Below are positions 1 to 10,335 of a stretch of 64,000 nt of DNA, piece after piece (position 1 is the first letter of the stretch; every line of letters begins with the position of its first letter). The stretch covers positions 95,360 to 159,359 of the forward strand of contig WELA01004672.1 of the NCBI GenBank assembly GCA_009602735.1, given 5' to 3'. The translations under genes were made by a program, and so were the position numbers. The notes under the pieces were generated by a model that ran no database searches, was not told the origin of the DNA, and saw only the letters and a list, made by a program, of their open reading frames with translations. This DNA comes from Mesotaenium endlicherianum (lineage: Eukaryota > Streptophyta > Zygnematophyceae > Zygnematales > Mesotaeniaceae).

Positions 1-36
1 GGCGCCCGCCCCCCCCGCGCGCCCGCCCGTTTGCAG

Positions 37-3000
37 CGACGTCTCTGACATCTGCAAGGCAAGCATCTTCAGCTCCGTCGGCAAGCGCACCCCCGCCTTT
101 GCCCGGTTCTCCTCCGTTGCCGGCGAGCGCGGCTACACCGACGCGGCGCGTGACATCCGCGGGTTCTCCTGGAAGTTTTACACGGAGGACGGCATCTGGG
201 ACATGGTGGGGAACAACACGCCCGTCTTCTGGGTGCGCGACCCCATCAAGTTCCCCGACCTCATCCACTCGCAGAAGCGCAACCCGCAGAGCAACCTGCG
301 CGACCCCAACGCGTACTGGGACTTCATCAGCCTGGTTCCCGAGACGATGCACCAGGTATGGACACGCCGCCCCCCACCACGCCCCCCCTTATGTGGCTGC
401 TTTCTGTGCTTTGCGCCTCTGGTTTTGTGTACTTTCATATTGTGTGTGCACGCGTTTGCTTGTGCTTCTGGTTTTGTGCATTTTCATGTTGTGTGTGTGC
501 ACGCGTGCTTGGGATTTCAGCCTGGTCCCTGAGATGATGCACCAGGAATATAGCATGGACACATTTTCATGTTCACGGGCATGCCCACACCACCTCTGTG
601 AGGCTTTCTGCACTTTGTGCCTTGCGCTTGTACGCACTTGCTTCCATTTTTGCTCTCCGTTATTTGGGTGATTTTGTGTGAAGTGTCTTTTGGATGTCCC
701 TTCTCTGCCTCCGGACCTTTGTGCATCTTGACCTTCTTCTTCCTTCAAGCAGAGCAGACTTACCTGTATGCATGTGTGTATACACAAACATACGTCTATA
801 TGTCCTTGGAAAGGTGCATGTGTATGTGTGTCTGCATGTGCAGGATGTATATTTACACCATGTTTATGCATTCCTTTAACTTGTATCGCACCCGTGTATG
901 GCAGACCCTGATCACATTCTCGCCTTAAGATAGTACATACATATTAATGTCTTGAATTTTATGTAATCAAATATAAGTATCAATATATATATATATATGT
1001 GTGTGTGTATATATACATGTATACAATGTACTCATACTGCACCTGTGTATGTGCATGTTCTCCGCAGACCCTCATCACGTTCTCGCCTCGCGGAGTGCCC
1101 AAGACGTTCCGCCACATGCACGGCTACGGTTCGCACACCTTCAAGTGGGTTAACAAGAATGATGAGCCCGTCTATGTCAAGTTTCACTTCCATTCGGACC
1201 AGGGCGTGCAGACTCTGTCGTCGGAGGAGGCTAAGGAGTTGTCCGGGATTGACCCGGACGCGGCCACGCGTGACTTGCACGAGAACATTGCCGAGGGGAA
1301 GTACCCTTCGTGGACGTTCTTTGTGCAGGTGATGCCGGTGGAGGACGCCGATCGGTACAAGTGGGATCCCTTTGATTTGACCAAGGTGAGGCTTCGTTAA
1401 CACGCTCCCTCAACTTTCTTGCTCTCGTGCTCCCGCTTTCCCTCTCTTGCGCTGTGCCGCTCTATGTCATACAAGCTCTCTTGGAGTTTCTCTCGCTCTC
1501 GCCCTTGTTGAATTGTCTTTTTTCAATCTGCTCCTGTCCGTTGCTTGTGCTCCATCTCTCCTTCCCCTGCTTCCATTCTGCTTCATTTAATGACTTGTAC
1601 GGTGTGTGCTGCGCGGTGCCACTCATTGACCTCCCTTTCTAGATATAGGGTTTTTTTTCGCTTCGCCGGCATACTCTTCTCGCGCAGGTGTGGCTGCATT
1701 CAGACTACGCCCATTCACTGACCTCCCTTCCTATGACTTGTGGTTTCCTTTGCTTCGCCTGTGTCTCTTGCCTGCGTGCGCTTCTTGCAGGTATGGCTGA
1801 AGAGTGACTACCCCTTGAGGCAGGTGGGGAAGTTGGTGCTGGACAAGAATGTGAAGAACTACTTTGCGGAAGTGGAGCAGGCCGCCTTCAGCCCCGCCCA
1901 CATGCCACCTGGCATTGAGCCTTCGCCCGACCGTATCCTGCAGTCGCGCATGTTCTCTTACAACGACGCCGCCCGCTACCGTGCGGGTACCAATGTCGAT
2001 CAGGTATGGGTGGCCTTATATATCCGTTTCTATTAGTGTGGTATTATTGACGTTTTTCCCTGGTGTATTGTCTTTAGTATAGTGTATCGTTTATGAGCTG
2101 GTATTGTTGACGTATTTTAACTGGTGTATTGTCTTTAGTGTAGTGTACCGTTTATGCATGCATGTACTTGTTGTGACGGTGGATGTGATCATCTTCTTCT
2201 TGATACCTTTTCTGCACTGGTTGAGTGAGTTAGCATATGAAGTGGGTGTTTCCAGTCCACCCGTCATGCTGGCTGAGAACAGCAATCTATTTGTCTCCCA
2301 CAGAGCATTTCAAGTTACAGATATTTAAAAACCTCGTCTACCTATTTCCAGGAAAACAAGTTTTCAGGTATGTTACTTGTCTATGGTAGGTAGTGTTTTT
2401 TTTTTTTTGGCATACCTCTAGCTAACTGTGGTGAAATTGTGTTTCTTTGCTCTCGACAGATTCCGATCAACAGGTGCCCGGTGGCTGTGCAAAACTACCA
2501 GAGGGATGGTGCCATGAACGTGACTGACAATGGGGGGGATGTGCCCAACTACTATCCCAACTCGTTCACGGAAGTGATGCCCACGCTCCCTGTGCCTGAC
2601 CCCGGCCAGCCGGATGTAACCCCCTACAGGTACTCAGCTAACCTTCTGCCATGACTGTATAGTTCGTCCTCTCTTGTCGTCGTGAATAATTAGTGCCAAC
2701 CTGTAGACATACATCTTATCGTCTAACCTGTCTGTATCATCTGACAATCCATGTTCTTTGTGTTCATGCTCTCTGAACGATATGCTTGATGTGTTATTTG
2801 GCAATGCATATTTTCCCGAGGCTCTAGGCCCCCTTTCTGATCTGGTCAAGTGAGCTAGGAAGCTGCCGCTGAGGCATGTATGCTCTTTGCATGAGGAAAG
2901 TTGCACTCTGGTAATATGGTGTGTTCATGCCTGTTCTTTAAGTGGTAAATAATGGTGCTGTAAGTAGATACCTGCAAGGAAATAGCATAGAAGTGGTCGT

Positions 3001-3371
3001 GTAATTGCGCGGCCGTCATTTGGACATCTGAACGCATGAAGGCATGATGATTCATGAATGATTCATGAGGTTCTGTTCCATTTCTTATGTGCCGCAGGCA
3101 TCCGGGAGGTGTGGTGGGCCGCTACATGCCCCAGCGATGGAAGGACCAGGATGACTACGAGCAGCCCCGCATGCTCTGGAACCTCTTCAGCGATTCCGAC
3201 AAGGAGACTACCATTCAGAACATTGCCGCGCACATGAGCAAGGCCAAGGATATGATCAAGCAGCGCCAGCTGGGCAACTTTGCAAAGGTGGATCCTGAGC
3301 TGGCCAGGCGCGTAGAGGCTGCTATGGGAGAGGAGATCAAGAGTTCCAAGCCCTACAGCCTGATTGCCTAA
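37..3371 (+). CDS. CAT: Catalase, 3' five exons (partial)
   Basis: Haem catalase, 2 H2O2 to 2 H2O + O2. Exons read from splice sites: 37-355, 1068-1385, 1791-2003, 2460-2629, 3098-3371, all with GT..AG introns; the stop is TAA at 3369. This gives about 430 C-terminal residues of a roughly 500-residue family, so about 70 N-terminal residues with the catalytic His lie upstream. Seen: the core stretch [15 protein letters not shown], distal-pocket Asn in GNNTPVFW (212-217), [40 protein letters not shown], and the proximal haem Tyr in RMFSY (codon 1959-1961). The sequence is closer to the animal/fungal/bacterial clade 3 type than to classical land-plant peroxisomal catalases (by eye). The C-terminus ends in SLIA, without an SKL-like PTS1. 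Introns 1-3 contain tandem duplications, two of which include exon edges. Confidence 0.95.
356..1067 (+). repeat. Catalase intron 1 with decayed copies of both exon borders
   Basis: The intron holds a degenerate copy of the upstream exon end (512-560 resembles 319-363, through CACCAGG..TGGAC). It also holds a degenerate copy of the downstream exon start (902-925 resembles 1065-1088, CAGACCCT.ATCAC.TTCTCG). A further tandem duplication of about 50 bp lies at 418-511, and a (TA)n/(TG)n tract at about 981-1012. This suggests the intron grew by duplication of intron plus flanking exon edges. Confidence 0.7.
1619..1815 (+). repeat. Tandem duplication spanning the intron 2 acceptor and start of exon 3
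   Basis: Two adjacent diverged copies, 1619-1711 and 1711-1815. Each has TGACCTCCCTT, a CTTCGCC-containing pyrimidine tract, an AG acceptor and then a V-W-L-coding start (GCAGGT.TGGCTG). The real acceptor is 1789-1790, because only it keeps the frame; the copy at about 1686 runs into a stop. Confidence 0.7.
2039..2158 (+). repeat. 60-bp tandem duplication in catalase intron 3
   Basis: Two diverged copies of about 60 bp side by side, sharing GGTGTATTGTCTTTAGT and GT.TCGTTTATG-like stretches. The third catalase intron in a row with an internal tandem duplication. Confidence 0.7.
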
Positions 3372-5818
3372 GCTTCCCGCTTTTTCTGTTTTCCGATTGC
3401 ACCTTAGGTTAACCCTAGGTTTGCGTTAGGTGTACCTTAGGTGTTTCTAGGTTTGCCGGTTTTGTATCACTACAATTGTATGTATCATATAGAGACGGAG
3501 AATAGTTGAAAGTGTTGAATGCTTCAAAATTGTTGAAAGCTTTGAAAGCAGTACTTGGAACTGTCTGCTTGTGGAGCAGCTACTGTTTCTTCTGTGGGAG
3601 CTGGGAGTTTTGTTAATGTACAATTTGCATTGTGGAACAGTTTGGCAGTGGTAGTAGAGGCAGGTAGTTGATGTTGTTACACTATCTGTTTTTGTAAATG
3701 CCTCACATAATACAACATGTGCATATTCTATTGTCTACTTAAATGCATGGATTTTGTGTACATAAGTAACTTTCATCCCATCGATTTGTGCAATATATGT
3801 TGTAATTGTGCAAAGTGTTATCTAGTTCAAAAGCTGCAAGACTAAACATATAAATGCAGAGGAAGGTAATATTAGGTTATAGTTATCTAAATGTTATCCA
3901 AGTCTTTTATAGTAATCTACAATCTGATGTAAGTTGGATGATGTCTCGAATTTCGCACAAAAATGTACAACATATTTTCTAAATATGAAGATTGAGGATG
4001 CTTCTTCAACAGTTACTGTTGCTAACACATAGTTTCAAAGTTGAATAATCAGCACAATACTTTGCTTATTGTTGCGTAGGTGTCCGTTGAATGTTTTACG
4101 CGCATAATTGTAATAGGTGTAAATATAATGCTTCCATACCTGTGCTCAGGCTATCTTTGCCAATCACTCGGCAACAGAAGTGTGACATGTGCACGTGTCC
4201 TGTCATAATCATCTATTCCAGGCTTGTCATATACATGAAGTGCAATCCTATATCCGCCCCAGTTGTACATTAAGGTATGTTAACGAGCAGTATCTATGTT
4301 CTCTTAGCTGCTGCCAATAGAGTGTAGAAATATTTATGGACAAGCAGAATCTACTGTTTTTCACCCCCACTAATGTGAAAAAAAATGAGTTCATGTTTTA
4401 CATGTTTGAGAATCTACTCTCTCTTCTAATAATTTATATTTCTCATCATTCCTTCCGGATGCAGTAGCCCATGAGTGAAGTTGGAGATATGGCTGATAGC
4501 TGAAAATTCTACAACTGGCTCTTCAAATTTGTGTCAAGAACAGAGCAAACTACTGTAGTACTGTTGAAAATTTTTCATGGTTCAGGTGTTGTCAGCAGTA
4601 CTGGGAATCAGTTTGCAGGATAAGAGGAAGAACTCTTTGAAGAAACTTAGTGTGAAGGTAATTTGTGCTTGCAAAAGTAAAGAGGTGTACATTTTAAGGG
4701 CACATGATCAGTTGAACTAGCATCTCTACAAAACGTCTCACAAGCCAGGTTCATCATGTTTAGCAGTATCTACCTGCTGAGAGACCATCGCAGTGAAAGC
4801 CAGATATTACTACCCAACCACTACTCTTTTGACTCAAAAATATATATTTAAAAATCGTATGCAGATAAGCGTGAAAATGCTCACCATCACATAAACATGA
4901 CTGACAAGAATCTTAAGACGAGAGTAGATGCGTATGTCCTGTTTGTGGTGGATAGGGAGGATGCAAACATTAAAACGGAGGATCCAAGTGCACAAGGATT
5001 GGAACCCACCAGTCAATCTGATGAATTGCAACACATTCATAGAGCTTAATATTCATGATGTTGAATATAGGCATGTGAGTAATATACGCACTGTATAAAA
5101 TCGCTGCCTACATTTCCATACAGATGGTTGGAAATGTGTAGATATCTGGGATGTCTTTTCCAGTAAGCAGTCGCAGACTGGCTTCCACCAGCTGCTGTTG
5201 TGTGTGCTAGTCAAAGGAGCTACGACACCATCCAGCAGACGTCCGGAATTCATAAATGCCTACACTATCTTGGAATGCCGGGTCATCATACTGGGGACAT
5301 TCAATGCTTACTATCACATAAACATTGCTGCAGAATGTTCAGATTCCTGCAATAGTGACCCCCCCCACATAAAGCTTCACCCAGCCCCTTTGCCATGAAG
5401 AACTGAGAGATGTCCCACCACCCAGAACCCGTGTCCATCCATGTTGAAACCCCTAGGTCAACTGTACTGGTACAGATAGGTACTGATGATTAGTTTTCCT
5501 TAAAATGGTAGTGGATATGAATATATTGTTTGAAGCAGGTGTATTAGAGACGTCGAATATACTAAGGTGCCACTGCCACTGCAGACAATTAATTCACCCG
5601 TTCCCCATGTGTCCCCAATCATGTGCATTGATATTTTTATAGACACCGAATAGAGATGGTGCATGGAAGGAAGGCATGCATGTGGACAATTATGTGCAAA
5701 GACAATCCAAAGACACCAGATGGCTGTATGGTGGAAGGCATTGATTTAGATCAAAGAATAATAGAATTTATGTACAAGTTTCTAAAATCCTATGCCTGAA
5801 CTACAAGCTGCTGACAGC
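3372..5818. other. Intergenic, convergent 3' ends of catalase and LHCB
   Basis: AT-richer sequence with the catalase 3' UTR at the left and the LHCB 3' UTR at the right. Short open frames have no recognisable domain. A TAGGT-rich stretch at about 3403-3455 is irregular and not telomeric. No RNA gene or transposon seen. Confidence 0.5.
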
Positions 5819-6814
5819 TTACTGGCCGGGGGTGAAGATGGTGGCGTACGCCCATGCGTTGTTGGCAGCGGGGTCAGCCAAGTGGTCGGACAGGTTCTCG
5901 AGGGGTCCCTTTCCGGTGACAATGGCCTGGACGAAGAATCCAAACATGGAGAACATGGCGAGTCTTCCGTTCTTGATCTCCTTCACCTTCAGCTCAGCGA
6001 AGGTGTCGGGGTCGTCAGCCAGACCCAGGGGGTCGAAGCTGCCACCGGGGTAGATGGGGTCGGTGACGTCACCGAGGGGGCCGCCCGCCACTCTGTATCC
6101 CTCAACAGCTCCCATGAGCACGACCTGGGTTCCGAGGATGGCCAGGATGGACTGGGCGTGGACCAGGCTGGGGTTGCCGAGGTAATCCAGGCCGCCGGAG
6201 GAGAAGATCTGGGCACCAGCCTTGAACCAGACAGCCTCACCTGCAAGATGGAAAAAGGTAATTGTTAAATTTTGGACCACATTGTATCTCACAATGTGTA
6301 CCATTGTGGCTCGACCCGTGCCTTGACCTGATTGACACGACTTATGTATTGAACTTGAACATGCAAACCCACTCTGATGCAGAAGCCAGATAGAAAAGCA
6401 TGCATAGAAGACAGCCTTAGCAGCCATTAGTAAAGAAGACTTACCGAATGAGGTTCCGTTCCTGGCCAGGAGCTCGGGGAAGACGCAGCCCAGGGCTCCA
6501 AGCATGGCCCAGCGAGCGTGGATGACCTCGAGCTGACGGTTCTTGGCGAAGGTCTCGGGGTCAGTGGAGAGACCAGCTGTGTCCCAGCCGTAGTCACCGG
6601 GGTACTCTCCGGTCAGGTATGAGGGGGTCTCGCCGGAGAGGGGTCCCAGGTACAGGGGACGGTCAGCACCGTACCAGCTGGAGGTGGAGGTGGTCTTGAT
6701 AGACTTCCTCATTGTGACACGGGCCTCGTTGGCGCCGACGGCCTTGGCCAACTGGGAGGTCTGGCCGATGAAGCTGCTGGCCATGAGAGCGGGGGATGCC
6801 ATGAGAGCAGCCAT
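5819..6814 (-). CDS. LHCB: Chlorophyll a/b-binding protein, LHCII major antenna type
   Basis: Light-harvesting antenna protein of photosystem II, a thylakoid protein with three membrane helices binding chlorophyll a/b and xanthophylls. Two exons, 6445-6814 and 5819-6240, with a 204-nt phase 1 GT..AG intron. The product is 263 aa, normal for the family including a transit peptide of about 30 residues. Seen: the trimerisation-type motif WYGADR (WYGPDR in most plants), the first-helix ligands in [49 protein letters not shown], and the third helix [17 protein letters not shown] with [13 protein letters not shown] near the end. The start ATG (6812-6814) is chosen because it opens the transit peptide [14 protein letters not shown]. 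The intron has no in-frame stop and a length divisible by 3, so its retention would insert 68 residues between the first and second helices. The Ser/Thr-rich N-terminus before WYGADR is a plausible state-transition phosphorylation region (inference). Confidence 0.96.
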   Translation of the reverse strand: MAALMASPALMASSFIGQTSQLAKAVGANEARVTMRKSIKTTSTSSWYGADRPLYLGPLSGETPSYLTGEYPGDYGWDTAGLSTDPETFAKNRQLEVIHARWAMLGALGCVFPELLARNGTSFGKSSLLMAAKAVFYACFSIWLLHQSGFACSSSIHKSCQSGQGTGRATMVHIVRYNVVQNLTITFFHLAGEAVWFKAGAQIFSSGGLDYLGNPSLVHAQSILAILGTQVVLMGAVEGYRVAGGPLGDVTDPIYPGGSFDPLGLADDPDTFAELKVKEIKNGRLAMFSMFGFFVQAIVTGKGPLENLSDHLADPAANNAWAYATIFTPGQ

Positions 6815-6894
6815 TATGTATTATGGGGATGTAGGGAGCTTGTAGAGAGTAGTAAAGCTGAGCGGAGTGAGTTACTCTTCGCTGACCAGAGTTA

Positions 6895-6905
6895 GGAATA
6901 TATAG
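6895..6905 (-). promoter_or_regulatory. TATA box of the LHCB gene
   Basis: On the minus strand CTATATATTCC lies about 80-90 bp upstream of the ATG, which would place the transcription start near 6865-6870 with a 5' UTR of roughly 50 nt. Two GATAA (I-box-like) motifs lie further upstream at 7008-7012 and 7115-7119. Such motifs occur in light-regulated plant promoters, but they are short and could be chance. Confidence 0.55.
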
Positions 6906-6906
6906 T

Positions 6907-9600
6907 GCTCTTCTTTGCTCGTCAATTGCTGTCGACAATTCTTGGTCGAGCAAAACGGACATCCAAAATGATCCAAAACAATCCCCAAAGGTACAAAAGT
7001 TCTTCCGTTATCTACTGCCGTACGTGCGTAGATTGCCAAGCTCCTCAAGTCTGGCTCGTCTGGCACTTGATGTGGCTCTGCTGCTGGCACTGGCGCTCAG
7101 CTGCTGCATTGCCGTTATCAGCCCTGACCAGCCCAGCTCCTGCTCCGACCCGCAACGACCTGCTCCGGCCAGTCACATAAATTGTATCGTACATAATTGT
7201 ACAGTATGCCTCACATAAACGAGGAGCCAGTCCTGGACAGCACGACATGTGTGGTCATTTGTGCTATGCGGCTTCATAAGGCACCAAGTAGCAGCGTGCA
7301 CAAGTGTGCAGCGGCATGCAACAGCATGCGGCATGAGGATGCAGTTTGGGACCATTTTGGACTGCAGCTCTAGCTGCTCTCAGCGAACCATATGAACGGC
7401 ATCTCATTTCTCACTAATAATTGGTGGATTTGGATTTGAGGCGTGCCAACTTGGATTGCCTAACTCGTCCACGAGCTGATCTGAGCTGACCGGTCATCGG
7501 ATTCCATTGGCTCCAATTGGCCCCATAATAGTTGCAAGTTGCACCTCCTCGAAGTCAGGGGATCGGTAACAGGCACCAAACCGGTATTGTTGGGCATCAC
7601 AGGCTACAGCGATAGCGTGCCCCCATGCGTGCCCCGCTCGTGTCCGGTTGCGCAGCACACTGGAGCACACTCGAGTCTGGAGCAGGCCCCAGGATTCGAA
7701 CAAAGCCTGTAGTTCTGAAAACATCCTGGGCCTGACCGCCAAGGATTTTAGAGAGCATCAATATGTGAATATTTGCGGTATAAGGGAGTCAAGAGCTAGG
7801 AGTATTGGTCATTAGTCATCCAGAAAAAATCGGCACATAATTTCAGTAACATCCAGTCTATGACACCTGGAATATTGGAGAACATCAACTCCCAATGAAG
7901 GGGATAGTTGAGTCTCCAAATAGTCACATTTTGATAAAGTTTAAAACATTCAAAGTGTGGAATAATTTAAAATCCAATTTGAACTTTGATGTGGAGTCTA
8001 GGTAAGGCCCAAGATTTGGGATACATTTTTACGTTATTCCATGTTTTGGATAATTGAAAATTGTTCAAAATAAAAATTGCCTCAACCAATATCCCTTCCA
8101 TCGAGATTGGATGTTTCACAAATCATGAAGTCTCTTAGACACCCAAGAATAAATTATGTGGATATTTTTCTCAAACTCCAAAAAAAAAACTTAAAACTAA
8201 AACTAAATAGAGTTGGATGAGTTAAAACATCATGGGCGTCACGCTACATATGTTTCAAAATTATAATTTTTTGGTCGAATCCTGGGGCGTGGTTTGAATA
8301 CTAGCTTGGTTTGGAATCTGGACTTGAAATGTGGACCAGTCGAGATGAGCCAGCAAACATGAGCAGGTTAGAACCAGACCTCTCAATTCATAATTTTTTG
8401 GGTTATTTGCTATTTTTTGAATGCTAAAAAATCCGACCCAAAATAAAAAGATGACTTATAAAATCCTTAAAAACATGAGCGATGTTGCTTAGAATCCTTG
8501 AATTTTATAAATTCTCAATTATTTTTATAATAGGATGTTATCATGCGCTCCAATAAATCCCAAAAAAGCTTTCATAAAATTTGGATGTTGTCTAATACCA
8601 TTTGAAACTCTTCCTAAAACATTTAATACACTAATATGGTCATTTGCAGATTTGCACGAGTCTACATATGCAATCAAAACCAATTCTCTCACAACACAGC
8701 AGGCAATGTCAGATATTCCTAATTCTTCTCATCATAATTTTTTTACAACAGAGTAACTGCAGCAGCACAATTAGCTTTTAGTTCTTCATGTTCATAGTCA
8801 CCCGCGTTGTGAAAAATGCCAGCTTGACACCATGTCATAATTTTGAGAGTACAGTTGAATCATTGTGGTGTCAGGCAGAGGATGTCTTTGAAATCCCCGA
8901 GTTTTGTCGAATCGAGGGGCCAGGTCAGGACTTGGCTATGACCTGCACTTGATCTGTATGCCCCGCCAGCTCCAGTTGACCACTAAATTGTCCATCTTCA
9001 GTCGTCGATGTTGGCAAGCTTCACAATAAAAACTTTATATGCGCCACAAGAAATTAATTTTTGATTTTGGACAAATGGCATTCTTTGCATGTGCAAACAT
9101 ATACGATTTAGTTGTTTGCAAGATTAACACTAGGTAAATTGTGGGACCAATATTGGTTCCAGAATTAAATTCAACACCACTACTAGCCAATTTTCTACGT
9201 CCCTATTTCTTAAGCTATATAAGTCAGAATCAAATTATTCGAGTATGCCTACATCCGTATGAACCCAAAGAGTACGGCAAAAATAACTTTGTCGCGATCG
9301 GACACGTTTGCAGGAAGATATGCCATTTTGCCTGCCAAGAAGCAGGTGAATTTCAATCAAAATTAGTCACTTTTTTTCGCTCATCTTCACCTCACTATAC
9401 TCTCTATTGCACAGGTGTCACGTTTCTGCTTTTCGAGAGGATCTTTCCTCGGTATTCAAGGAGTATTTAAATGAAGTGGAAAGAAAATCTATATACTTGT
9501 GCAAATTGACAAATCCTCGAGAAAGCGAAAATGAAAACTAACATAGAATGTGTGCCTGTGAGAGTTGCACTCACAATGACTCTACAGGAATTTATACCTG
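6907..9600. other. Intergenic, nothing recognised
   Basis: The proximal few hundred bases are the presumed LHCB promoter. The rest is AT-rich without a coherent coding frame, RNA gene or clear repeat boundary. Confidence 0.5.
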
Positions 9601-9689
9601 CACAACGTGAGGCACTGGAGTGCTTCGAGTCACCATCTAGGGCACTGGCTCATGTCAACAAAATCAGGCGACAGGGTACGATCCATTCC

Positions 9690-10335
9690 GACTGAATGCT
9701 CGAAACGCGCCGTTTGGCCGTTAGGAGACTTTTCGACGGTTTCCGAAAAACTGTTTCGCGCCAAACGGGCGTTTTCGCGTCCTCGCGACTTTCCGAAAAG
9801 TCGCAACTGCTCGCGAAGTCGCGTACAGATGTTTTTGTCATGAACCGGTAGTTCAAAAAGCTACTTTGGCCAATTGGTTAGATGTGAACGTTTCAAACGA
9901 CAAGTCGCGGGTTCGGATCCGCACGGATGCAAAGTCGCTTTGCATATTGTGTGACGTTTGACTTTTACGACTATTTATTCGTATTAACGACTGGTCGTAA
10001 ATCCAAAATCAGTGATTGTGCATTATCCGAAATAATGACAATCAAAATAACTTAATCGAGCAATGATTAATTAAGTTATCATCTCATAATTAATCAAAGT
10101 AACTTTATGAATAATTATGTCGTACTTTTGCGAAGTAGTCGAATTACGTTACGACGCTTTTTGCAATAGTATCTCGGTCGTTTCGCCAATCGACCAAGAC
10201 TTAATCAACACACGCGTGTGGCAAATAATTGAATATGATGCAATCATTTATCAAATAATATGATAAATAGTATAACGTATTTTAAGTAATTGGGAAAACG
10301 TCCCAAATACGCCTAAAATAGCTCGGATCCTTACA
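9690..10335 (-). mobile_element. 3' LTR of family C chromovirus (outer edge uncertain)
   Basis: On the minus strand a polypurine tract AAGGGGGGAGGAG (10336-10348) is followed directly by TGTAAGGATCC, the expected PPT-LTR junction. The pol frames lie on the other side of the tract. The distal edge is not defined, since no partner LTR is in the window; the start given is approximate. The stretch 9690-9840 contains short inverted repeats around CGCCGTTTGGC and GCCAAACGGGCG. Confidence 0.5.
9860..9935 (+). repeat. tRNA-like sequence with box A and box B (SINE head or tRNA relic)
   Basis: TGGCCAATTGG at 9867-9877 fits the tRNA box A, and GGTTCGGATCC at 9910-9920 fits box B with one change from GGTTCGAATCC. 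The 43-nt spacing is that of a real tRNA. The anticodon stem and the 3' half of the acceptor stem do not pair, so this is not a functional tRNA. It may be a SINE head or a tRNA relic, possibly inside or beside the family C LTR. Confidence 0.45.

Noticed and set aside
99-671. Arg/Ser/Thr-rich frame at the start of the window
   Set aside because: Out-of-frame shadow of the first catalase exon running into its intron.
3403-3455. TAGGT/CCTAGG-rich stretch after the catalase stop, telomere-like at first sight
   Set aside because: Units are irregular and do not match TTTAGGG or TTAGGG; likely 3' UTR sequence.
5819-6814. Reading the LHCB locus as one uninterrupted 331-residue protein
   Set aside because: Good GT..AG borders, and removing 204 nt gives the exact LHCII family sequence; the longer form is treated only as possible intron retention.
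9860-9935. Functional tRNA with a UCA (opal-suppressor-like) anticodon loop
   Set aside because: Anticodon stem has only two pairs and the acceptor stem is absent; a tRNA-like relic only.
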